DNA of 64,000 bases from a virus. Location of the stretch: positions 1 through 64,000 of the IMG/VR virus record IMGVR_UViG_3300042549_005531, one strand, 5' to 3'. Every line of letters starts with the position of its first letter. Positions within the stretch are counted from its first letter, which is position 1. The notes below the pieces were generated by a model, which saw only the letters and a list, made by a program, of their open reading frames with translations, was not told the origin of the DNA and did no database searches. Below, piece after piece: positions 1 through 7,600 of the stretch. The position numbers were made by a program, and so were the translations under genes.

Positions 1-2
1 AC

Positions 3-677
3 TTTGACCTTAACGGCTTTATTCTTGGCGTAAATGCAATCTTTTTGAAGGCTATGGGCTTTCAAGAAGATGAGCATGACAAGCTAATTGGCAAGCATCA
101 CTCTATCTTTGTTGATTACGAGTATGGTAAGTCGGAAGAATATGTAAAGTTTTGGGAAGTGCTACGAAGCGGAAAGTTCTTCGAAGGAGAGTTTGAAAGG
201 AAGAAGATTGATGGCAGCCCTATTTATTTGCAAGCTACCTATAACCCAATCTTTGATGAAGACGGAAACATCACTAAAATAATGAAGATTGCAACCGATA
301 TTTCTCAGATGGTTGTAAGTAAAAAAAAGATTGATGAATTGTCCGCTAATCTACAAGCAGAATTAGAAAATTCAAACAAACTAAAAGAAGCGATTGAGAT
401 AGAAAAGGATGCTGCTTTAAACGACCTAGACGCAAGTATTAAGAAAAGCCAAAACGAACTAATAAAAGTGATTGTGAAAAGTGCTTTATTTGTCATTATG
501 AGCGTGGGCTTCATTACAACTATTATGTATTCCTTTGCTATTCTCTCAAATAAAGATACTCAGATAATCGGCTCAACTTGGAGTAATATGTTTAGTGTTT
601 TATTGACAAACGCATTCTCTATTGTCGGAACAATTATGGGTATCAAATACGCAACATCAGATAATCAACCTAAATAA
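3..677 (+). CDS. PAS-domain membrane protein, 5'-truncated by window edge
   Basis: The frame is open from base 3, so the gene begins before the window; 224 residues are visible. Residues 1-100 form a PAS domain of the chemotaxis/aerotaxis receptor kind: it opens with FDLNGFILGVNAIFLKAMGF, continues through GKHHSIFVD and ends with YLQATYNPIFDEDGNITKIM and ATDIS. A probable coiled coil follows (about 105-154), then two hydrophobic helices (about 158-180 and 197-217) and a short polar tail. PAS domains sense ligands, redox state or oxygen through small cofactors; the ligand here is unknown. The stop is 2 bases before the M15 endolysin start, so the two are surely co-transcribed. The two-helix C-terminus is holin-like in shape, suggesting a role in lysis (inference). 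Base composition is less AT-rich than the genes after 1144, suggesting recent transfer from a cellular genome. Confidence 0.85.
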   Translation, partial: FDLNGFILGVNAIFLKAMGFQEDEHDKLIGKHHSIFVDYEYGKSEEYVKFWEVLRSGKFFEGEFERKKIDGSPIYLQATYNPIFDEDGNITKIMKIATDISQMVVSKKKIDELSANLQAELENSNKLKEAIEIEKDAALNDLDASIKKSQNELIKVIVKSALFVIMSVGFITTIMYSFAILSNKDTQIIGSTWSNMFSVLLTNAFSIVGTIMGIKYATSDNQPK

Positions 678-679
678 AT

Positions 680-1144
680 ATGCAATTAAGTACTAATCTT
701 TCACTAGCCGAAGTTACAAGAAGCGAAACCGCTAAACGCAGAGGCATAAGCAATATGCCAACTCCTGAGCATATTGAGAACTTTAAGAAGTTAGCTGCAA
801 ATATATTCCAACCAATTAGAGAACACTTTGGCAAACCTATTATAATCAGTTCAGGTTACAGAAGCGCAGAGTTAAACAAGGCTATCAGTGGAAGTTTGTC
901 CAGCCAACATTGCTCAGGTGAAGCGATTGATATTGATATGGATGGAACGGACATTACCAACAAGCAAATCTTTGATTACATTAAAGACAACTTAAATTTT
1001 GACCAAATGATTTGGGAGTTTGGAACAGATGCTAACCCTGATTGGGTTCACGTTTCTTTTGCTGCAAATAGGTCACAAAGAAAACAAATATTAGTTGCTA
1101 AAAAAGTAAACGGAAAAACCACCTACACTCCTTACGTTAAATAA
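680..1144 (+). CDS. Peptidase M15-type endolysin
   Basis: 154 residues, one domain, no signal peptide. It shows the M15_3 (D-Ala-D-Ala carboxypeptidase-like) zinc signature SxHxxGxAxD, seen as SQHCSGEAIDID with H77 and D84 as metal ligands, and a third ligand H124 in DWVHVSF. GYRSAELN near residue 59 is also typical of the family. Such phage enzymes cut peptide bonds in peptidoglycan during lysis. The gene sits directly after the PAS membrane protein and before a run of small membrane proteins, so a lysis cassette is the natural reading. No secretion signal is visible, so a holin or other pore would be needed for access to the wall. Composition matches the PAS gene rather than the more AT-rich genes downstream. 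Confidence 0.9.
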   Translation: MQLSTNLSLAEVTRSETAKRRGISNMPTPEHIENFKKLAANIFQPIREHFGKPIIISSGYRSAELNKAISGSLSSQHCSGEAIDIDMDGTDITNKQIFDYIKDNLNFDQMIWEFGTDANPDWVHVSFAANRSQRKQILVAKKVNGKTTYTPYVK

Positions 1145-1145
1145 A

Positions 1146-1421
1146 ATGGCTGAAGCTAAGTTGACTGTTATAGATAGAATGAAGATATGGGCGTTTCCTG
1201 TAAGTATGTCTATTATATCTTTTTACCTTTTTGCTACATTTAAAAAATTAGATGAGGTGCATGCTGATGTTCATGCAGTAAAGATTTCTATAGAAGTGCT
1301 TAAAAAGGATATAGATTATTCTAAAGCTACTGTTAGTGACCATGAACAAAGACTTAGAGGTTTAGAAAAATCAACATCAGTAGATAATACTAGAGTAAAC
1401 TATGAAGCTTATAACAATTAA
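1146..1421 (+). CDS. Small membrane-anchored coiled-coil protein (lysis-cassette candidate)
   Basis: 91 residues. One hydrophobic segment (about residues 14-32) is followed by a heptad-like helix (about 33-75) and a polar tail. This shape, a membrane anchor plus a soluble coiled coil, occurs in holin-associated and XhlA-like phage proteins, but I see no decisive motif. It starts 1 base after the endolysin stop and precedes three more membrane proteins, so it probably acts in lysis. An alternative is a membrane-anchored structural accessory. Confidence 0.7.
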   Translation: MAEAKLTVIDRMKIWAFPVSMSIISFYLFATFKKLDEVHADVHAVKISIEVLKKDIDYSKATVSDHEQRLRGLEKSTSVDNTRVNYEAYNN

Positions 1422-1442
1422 AACTAATTTTATAAAAATATA

Positions 1443-1874
1443 ATGAAATACTTAATTTTACTTTTAGTAATTATCTTTTGTTCAGCTGTAATGGACACAA
1501 CAAATTACATTGCAGCTTTTTTAAAAAGAAAAGGCTATCAAAAATTATTTGAATGGTTTAATAGTAATAGCTGGAAAAACAAATGGCGTTTTTCAGAGTG
1601 GCTTCAAAAAATTGGATTAAGTAAGAGGTTAGCTAAATGGCTTGCAGCAGATGTACTTGTTATATTTACTGATGGATGGCATTTTTTTAAAGCAATAATG
1701 ATGGCTTTGATTCAATATATGGTTGCTGTTCTATCTATTGGTAATGTAAATAGCTTTTTGATTTTCATTAACTTTCCTATTACAAATATTAGCGTTGAAG
1801 TATTAGCCTTTATTTTGTTCTTAGTAGGAGGTCAAATATTTAATTTAATTTTTTACAGATTTAGAAGATTATGA
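1443..1874 (+). CDS. Membrane protein, lysis region, unknown
   Basis: 143 residues with hydrophobic segments at the N-terminus (2-18), near 68-95 and near 100-135, separated by a Lys/Trp-rich amphipathic stretch (about 28-65, with SNSWKNKWRFSEWLQKIGLS). I do not recognise the family. It overlaps the next gene by 4 bases (ATGA type), indicating translational coupling with the two-helix holin-like protein. A holin, antiholin or other inner-membrane lysis role is inferred from position only. Confidence 0.7.
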   Translation: MKYLILLLVIIFCSAVMDTTNYIAAFLKRKGYQKLFEWFNSNSWKNKWRFSEWLQKIGLSKRLAKWLAADVLVIFTDGWHFFKAIMMALIQYMVAVLSIGNVNSFLIFINFPITNISVEVLAFILFLVGGQIFNLIFYRFRRL

Positions 1875-2155
1875 TGCCAAACATTCAAGAGTTTAAATGG
1901 ATAGAAATGTTTACTGATAGTAAAGGTAGAACAAGTCCAAGTAAAGTATTAGGATTTTTTGGAGGAGTAATTTCTTTATTAGTATTCTTTATAGCTGCTA
2001 TGGATGCTATATTTTTTTCTTTAAATGAATTTAGTAATGGTACATTAACAACACTTACTGTTCAAGCATTAGCTTTATTTACTGCTAGTGGAACATTATT
2101 AGGTATTAGACGTTTTACAAAAGATAAAGAAGTATTAGATGAAAAAAACAATTAA
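1871..2155 (+). CDS. Two-helix holin-like protein
   Basis: 94 residues. A conserved-looking amphipathic start containing MFTDSKGRTSPSKVLGFFGG leads into a first transmembrane helix (about 27-50). A second helix follows (about 60-80), then a charged C-terminal tail. Two helices with a polar tail, small size and position two genes after a muralytic enzyme fit a class II holin. The start overlaps the previous gene and the end overlaps the next by 17 bases, giving a tightly packed lysis operon. Confidence is good for the topology, moderate for the function. Confidence 0.7.
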   Translation: MMPNIQEFKWIEMFTDSKGRTSPSKVLGFFGGVISLLVFFIAAMDAIFFSLNEFSNGTLTTLTVQALALFTASGTLLGIRRFTKDKEVLDEKNN

Positions 2156-2528
2156 AAATTTTAAGATAAAAAATATGAGTGTTGATAAAGTATTAAATTT
2201 TATATTATTGCTATTTATAGTGTTAATTGTTATTTTTAAAAATAATGAAACAAATAAATTAGAAAAACAAATAAATGAAATGTCTTTAAAAGAAGACACT
2301 TTATTTACTAATTACAATAAGTTATTGAATAATTATGAAACTCATGATTCAGTATTAAATTTATCTATAAATAATAGAAAACAAAATGTATATGTTACTA
2401 ATAAAATAATTTACGAAAATGAAAAAAAAGATATTGTTAACCTTTCTGATTATCACACCGATAGTTTGTTTAAGTCAAATCTCAAATGGGCTTACGCTAG
2501 ATACTTCTATTTATTTAACGAAAACTGA
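2139..2528 (+). CDS. Inner-membrane spanin-like protein
   Basis: 129 residues: a basic N-terminus, one signal-anchor helix (about 17-35), then a long Asn/Lys/Glu-rich coiled coil (about 38-110). This is the layout of an i-spanin (lambda Rz type): anchored in the inner membrane with a periplasmic coiled coil. The last 110 bases overlap the next gene in another frame, and that gene has a signal peptide. Such deep out-of-frame overlap is characteristic of Rz/Rz1 pairs. Met13 (position 2175) is an alternative start that removes the overlap with the holin-like gene. Confidence 0.65.
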   Translation: MKKTIKNFKIKNMSVDKVLNFILLLFIVLIVIFKNNETNKLEKQINEMSLKEDTLFTNYNKLLNNYETHDSVLNLSINNRKQNVYVTNKIIYENEKKDIVNLSDYHTDSLFKSNLKWAYARYFYLFNEN

Positions 2529-2811
2529 TAAAATTGTAGTTAATCTTATGGCTAAAGAAATTAAACAATTAGAAAAACAGTCTTTAGGTAAAGATACTAT
2601 AATTAATGAATTGGTTGAAAGAATCAATTGGAAAGATGTTATGATTAATTCAAATAAGAAAACTATTGCAGACTATAATAATAAAACTTCTAAATTAGAA
2701 AAAGAAAACGTAAATTTGAAGAATTCAATTATTAAATATAAATCTAGATATAATATTGCATTAACTGTTGCAATTATAGAAGGAGTTATATTAACTTTAT
2801 TATTATTATGA
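2419..2811 (+). CDS. Exported coiled-coil protein with C-terminal anchor (spanin candidate)
   Basis: 130 residues. An N-terminal signal sequence runs to a Cys at residue 17 followed by LSQ, which resembles Flavobacteriia signal-peptide ends; the lipobox is poor (PIVC). The middle (about 45-108) is a charged coiled coil, and the last 20 residues are a hydrophobic helix. An exported N-terminus with a C-terminal membrane helix at about 130 residues is the architecture of a unimolecular spanin (T1 gp11 type). The gene also overlaps an i-spanin-like gene by 110 bases, so an o-spanin reading is equally possible. It overlaps the next gene by 4 bases. Confidence 0.65.
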   Translation: MKKKILLTFLIITPIVCLSQISNGLTLDTSIYLTKTDKIVVNLMAKEIKQLEKQSLGKDTIINELVERINWKDVMINSNKKTIADYNNKTSKLEKENVNLKNSIIKYKSRYNIALTVAIIEGVILTLLLL

Positions 2812-3473
2812 CAAAAAACGAAATAGTTTATAATTGGTTAAATTTAATTAAGTCTGGAAGAATATCAGATGATTTTACTCCCAGCATAAATCAATTGTCT
2901 TTTATAGCTGATTATAAAAGAGCACAATACATACGTCAAGACCAAACTAAAAACTATTTCGATACTGACCAGTTTTATCAAGATTTAGGTTGCATCAACA
3001 TGATTAAAGTTGATAAAGCTGAATGTTGTACTATTGGTTTAGATTGTGAAGTCTTAAGAACTGAAGTTAAGATTCCAGCTATTATTAGATTAAAAGAAAG
3101 ATATGGTTTAAAGATATCAGCAGTAGATAGACAAACCAGATTTACTATTGTCTTACCAGAAAGAAGTCCTTTTTTAGGTAATACTAAATTTCCTCAATTA
3201 GGAGTTAAAGTTTATTTTTTAAATGGATATATTTATATTCCTGAAAGTTTTGACATTAGAGCTCTTAATGTAAGAGCAATATTAGAAAAACCTGAACAAG
3301 CTAAAACTTTTATTTGTGATGGTGATGCTTGTTATACTAATGATTCGGATTATCCAATGACAGCAGACATGATAGATTTAATTACAAAAGATATAATGAG
3401 TAGTGAATTGAATATTTTAACGAGAATGATTCCTGATGAAACAAACGATGGAACCGATAAAATCCAAAGCTAG
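2808..3473 (+). CDS. Putative virion ring/connector protein
   Basis: 221 residues, soluble, no signal peptide. An N-terminal helical part contains SFIADYKRAQYIRQDQTKNY, and a beta-rich middle follows. I assign it to the small structural proteins that precede the muzzle gene in crAss-like genomes (the ring proteins of the tail barrel). This rests on gene order and general character, not on a decisive motif. Cysteines cluster in the middle (CCTIGLDCE) and near residue 166 (CDGDAC); whether they bind metal is unknown. It overlaps the next gene by 38 bases. Confidence 0.6.
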   Translation: MTKNEIVYNWLNLIKSGRISDDFTPSINQLSFIADYKRAQYIRQDQTKNYFDTDQFYQDLGCINMIKVDKAECCTIGLDCEVLRTEVKIPAIIRLKERYGLKISAVDRQTRFTIVLPERSPFLGNTKFPQLGVKVYFLNGYIYIPESFDIRALNVRAILEKPEQAKTFICDGDACYTNDSDYPMTADMIDLITKDIMSSELNILTRMIPDETNDGTDKIQS

Positions 3474-3936
3474 ATATAATTGGTATAAAGAAAATTATCA
3501 AAAACCTGTAGATTTAGTTTTATATAATCAGATATGTTGGGAATTAAACCAAGAAGTAATTGATTATTTAATTTTAGGTGAAGGTAATAAGTTTTATTTT
3601 AATTCAAGATTAGGCTATATATCTGTATATAAGTTTATTAGAGAAATAAAATTAAAAAATGGTAAACTAAATGCTCCTCCTGATTGGGGTAGAACTCGTA
3701 AACTTAAAGCTGAAGGTAAACTAGAAAAAGGTAAAGTAGTTTATATAACTGACAATTACTATGTAGGTTTTAAATGGGTTAAAGAAAAATGTAATGTCAA
3801 AGGACATAACGCATATAAGTTTAAATCTTCTAGAACTAATGGAATTGAAAGTACTACTGGAGCTAACAATAAACTAAGACAAGTTCTTAAAGAACCTTTA
3901 AATCATTTTAAATTTCCTATATATTCTAAAAAATAA
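3436..3936 (+). CDS. Putative virion connector protein, conserved type
   Basis: 166 residues, basic, rich in Tyr, Lys and Asn. It begins with an ARYNWYKENYQKPVDL helix and continues with a compact beta region containing FYFNSRLGYISVYKF and DWGRTRKL. This pattern recurs in hypothetical structural proteins of large Bacteroidota phages, but no precise function is known to me. It lies between the first ring-type protein and the promoter of the next. Met5 (3448) could be the true start, since the first 13 codons lie inside the upstream gene. Confidence 0.6.
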   Translation: MKQTMEPIKSKARYNWYKENYQKPVDLVLYNQICWELNQEVIDYLILGEGNKFYFNSRLGYISVYKFIREIKLKNGKLNAPPDWGRTRKLKAEGKLEKGKVVYITDNYYVGFKWVKEKCNVKGHNAYKFKSSRTNGIESTTGANNKLRQVLKEPLNHFKFPIYSKK

Positions 3937-3959
3937 TTACCTTTGTAACTCAAAGGTAA
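3937..3959 (+). promoter_or_regulatory. Bacteroidota-type promoter -7 box inside a perfect palindrome
   Basis: TACCTTTG at 3938-3945 matches the Bacteroidota -7 consensus TAnnTTTG exactly. The box lies in the left arm of a perfect 9-bp inverted repeat, TTACCTTTG (3937-3945) and CAAAGGTAA (3951-3959), with a 5-base spacer, just before the ATG at 3965. A clear -33 TTTG is not seen at ideal spacing. It would drive the connector, muzzle and cargo genes from host RNA polymerase. A palindrome over the -7 box could be an operator. Confidence 0.65.
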
Positions 3960-3964
3960 AAGTT

Positions 3965-4690
3965 ATGAATTATAAAGCTGTTTCTTGCAAACGTGTAATA
4001 GATAAAGTATTTGGTGCTTATGGTAATTTACTTTCTCAACATACTGATAGATTAATTGGCGAAAGTATTGTCTGGGCAGGTGATGCTTTAGAAAGTATTG
4101 GTAGTGTAATTAATCTTGAAGACAAAACAGCTTATCTTACTATAACTAATGGTAAGACACCTTTACCTTGTGATTTACATTTAATTAAATCTGTAAGCTA
4201 TAGAGGTCATTGGTTAAGATATGGTTCTCAAACATTTAATTATAATTTACATTGTGATGATTGTATTAATGCTACTATAAGTGAATATGATTTTAGCTAT
4301 ACAGTTAATCCTAATTATATTAATACTAATATAGAAGATAACGAAGAGATATGTGTTTTCTATCAAGCTATTCCTACAGATGAAGAAGGTTATCCTTTAG
4401 TTCCAGATAATTTTGCTACAAGTGAATGTATATTTTGGTACATTACTAAACAGTTAATGCTAGGAGGATTTGAACATCCTAATAGACAAATTACTTATGA
4501 GAAAGCAGAAATGAATTATATTAAACATAGAGGTCAAGCAGAAAATCAATTAGAGATGTTTGATATTCCTAGATTTGAAGCATTTGCTAATAGTTGGGCC
4601 CGATTAATTCCTAACACTAATGCTGCTAGAGATTTCTTCTATACTAATAGTATTCCTGAAACATTTATCAATCAAAAATATAGAAGATAA
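3965..4690 (+). CDS. Putative tail ring/adaptor protein upstream of muzzle
   Basis: 241 residues, soluble, mixed alpha/beta. The C-terminal half carries TSECIFWYITKQLMLGGF followed by a helical segment with KAEMNYIKHRGQAENQLEMF, the kind of helix-rich end seen in head-tail adaptors of the P22 gp4/ring-protein type. It is immediately upstream of the muzzle-like gene, with the stop and the next ATG sharing one A (TAATG), so translation is coupled. In crAss-like phages the ring protein that contacts the muzzle is encoded here; the specific match is inferred from order. It is the first gene after the 3938 promoter. Confidence 0.65.
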   Translation: MNYKAVSCKRVIDKVFGAYGNLLSQHTDRLIGESIVWAGDALESIGSVINLEDKTAYLTITNGKTPLPCDLHLIKSVSYRGHWLRYGSQTFNYNLHCDDCINATISEYDFSYTVNPNYINTNIEDNEEICVFYQAIPTDEEGYPLVPDNFATSECIFWYITKQLMLGGFEHPNRQITYEKAEMNYIKHRGQAENQLEMFDIPRFEAFANSWARLIPNTNAARDFFYTNSIPETFINQKYRR

Positions 4691-7600
4691 TGCAACCATT
4701 TTTATTAAATACTGAAGGCGACCCTAAGAATCAACCTGATAAAAGTTCAAGATTAAATATAAATGTTAACTTAACTTCTGAACTTGGTTCTATTGTAACT
4801 GAAGATGGAAACGACCCTTTACATCTATATCCTACTATTGAAACTTTTACTGCTGTAACTATTGGTAAAATTCCATTATTAGATGGAAAAACTGTTATAT
4901 TTTCTTGTGTTCCTGGAAATTCAGTTATTAATAGTCTTAATAGAAGATTGGTTAATGCTGAAATAGGAGTCTTGTCTACAGATGGAAGTTATAGAGTTTT
5001 GTTGCGAGATAATTATCCTGACCCTGCTGCTGGAGATGTTATTGATTTTGGTTGGGATTTAAATACTCAAATTCAAGGAACATATAAAATCAATTTTGAT
5101 AATACAATTACTGTTTATTTTGTTGATAATAAAAATCCTATAAGATGTCTAAATATAGACAATCCTAATATAAATACTGATAATTTTTATAGAATAGTTA
5201 GTACTGTTGAGTTTAATAAATTAAATGTATTAACTCCTTTTACTAATAATATAATAAATTTACAAGAAATAAATACTGGTGGAAATTTACCTTCAGGTGT
5301 ATATTATGCTATAGCTGCTTACGCTGATGAAAATTTTAATGAAACTAATACTTTATTTCCTTCAAATCCTATATCTATAGTAGATGAAAACTTTTTAAGT
5401 GATGTAAGTCAATATGATGGTTGTGCAGCTAATACTCCTACTTCTAAAAGTTTTACTATATCTATATCTAATGTTGAAACATCTTTTACTTATTTTAGAA
5501 TATATATTGTAGCTAAGATAGGTGGTGTATTTACTGTTTATGATTATGATTTTCATGCTATAACTGGTTCTACATTTTCTTTATCAATACCTACTTTAAC
5601 TAATAAACCTACATCTTCTTTAGATGTATTAGTAAATAAAATTGGTTGGATAGCTAAAACTGTTACTCAAATTGATAGTCAATTATATATAGGTAATTTA
5701 AAAGAAAAAGAAAGAACTAGTTTACAACCTTGGATTAATAATATAGTAGTTAATGCTGATATTGATGAAATAGGTAATGTAAATAATAGTGATGACTTTC
5801 GTAATGAAAAAACTATATATACAGATAGAGTATTTCAATATGATGAAGTATATGCACTTTACGCAACTGTTTCTTATGTAGATGGTAGCGAAAGTGAAGC
5901 TTATCATATTCCTGGAAGAAGTTCAGCTAATATAGATTTACCCAAATATGCTGGTGGTGTTAAAGCTACAACTGAAACTATTAGAATTGCAGATTTTGGT
6001 TTACCATATGATGTTTGGACATATGATGGTGGTGGAGCTGCTGATACTAGCCCAGGTGGAGAAATGACTAATATAGATATTAACTCTCAAACTTTTCATG
6101 CATTTGATACTTCTTATAATCCATTAGCTAGTACTAACTTAGGATATTGGGAAAATCAAAATGAATTTTATCCTAATTTAAGTGATTGGGATATTTTAGA
6201 TTCAGATGGAACAGGTTTAGGTACTTTAAGAGGTACTCATGTTAAACATCATAGAATGCCTAATCCTAAATATTTACAAACTGATGGAAATGATACAAGC
6301 CAGTATAAAAGATTAGGTTTAGTTTTTAGTAATATAAAACTTCCTGAAGAATTAGAAAATGAAATAGTTGCTATTAATTTTTACTATGCTAAAAGAAGTA
6401 ACGAGAATAGATTAGTATTTGGTCAAAGTTTATTATTAAATGATGTATTGTTAGTTAAAGTTAGTGACAATCTACCTTTTCAAGATGGTTCAGGTCAATG
6501 GTCTAACGATACTGTTTATAGTTTAGGAACTACATTAGTTGTAGCTGATTTTGGTAGTACTGGTACAACTTCAGGAGGGTCTCCTCTTGCTAAAAGACTT
6601 ATACTTTCTGAAGATAGATTTAAAGCAGCACCTTTTGATGCTATATCTCAATTAACAAACCCTTCTTCAATTTCATATTTAAAACCTATAAAAACTTTAA
6701 AGATGAAATTACTTAATTATAATAGTAGTGGAAGTCTTTGGTCTAATACTGGAAATTTAAATTATGTAGTTAAAGCTTATTGGGATATAGATGATGCTAA
6801 TGCTGAAATTATGCATTCAACTAATCCTAGTATAGCTTTAAGAAGAACAAAACCTTGTTTAACAATAGAAAACATACCTAACAATGCTCTTACTGGAGGT
6901 GTACCTTTAGCTGATTTTACATTAAAAACTAATCATTATAAAAGTGATAAACATATAATTCTTGAAACTGAAAATATATTAAAAACATCTGAGTTATATC
7001 CTAATGGAGTAGTAACTTATACTTTTAGTGCTGCCCACCCTGGTTTTGAAACTTCTGGTTCTCCTGGTACAGAAAGTAATGAGTATAACGAATTAGTTGT
7101 ATGTAACTTATATAATTATAAAACAGATGTTTATAATTCATTTGATTTTCAAGAATTAGCTTTTACTAATAATAGTTTTGCTCTTACTTCTGATGCTTTT
7201 GACGGAACAGGTCAATCTACATCTGTAGTTTATGGTGGAGATACTTTTGTTGGTTGGAGTGGTTATAGAGGTACAAGTGATATTGTTCCTGCTCTTAATT
7301 TTGCAACAACTGGTAATACAGCAGGTGAATGGAGAATATTACATAAATACTTAGCTGAAACTATTAACAATGTAAACTATAGACATGAAGGTCCTAATCA
7401 ATATGATATATATTATCCTAAAACAGGCATACAACCAGTATTAGACGTACCTCTTTTACCTAATGGATTTGGTAATTATTATGGTTACAATACTGATTAC
7501 ACTTCTGTTAATGATTTAAAACAACCTAATATTCATTCTAAAAATTTTATACCTAGTGTTGACTCTTTTCCTACTAGAATAGCAAGGTCAAGTAAAGATA

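Noticed and set aside
45-677. Met at position 45 as start of the PAS protein
   Set aside because: The frame is open to the window edge and the preceding 14 residues (FDLNGFILGVNAIF) are the conserved first strand of the PAS domain, so the gene begins upstream.
2419-2528. Treating the 110-base overlap of the spanin-like genes as an assembly frameshift
   Set aside because: Both frames give complete proteins with sensible membrane features, and such overlaps are known for spanins; a frameshift would not restore one continuous known domain.
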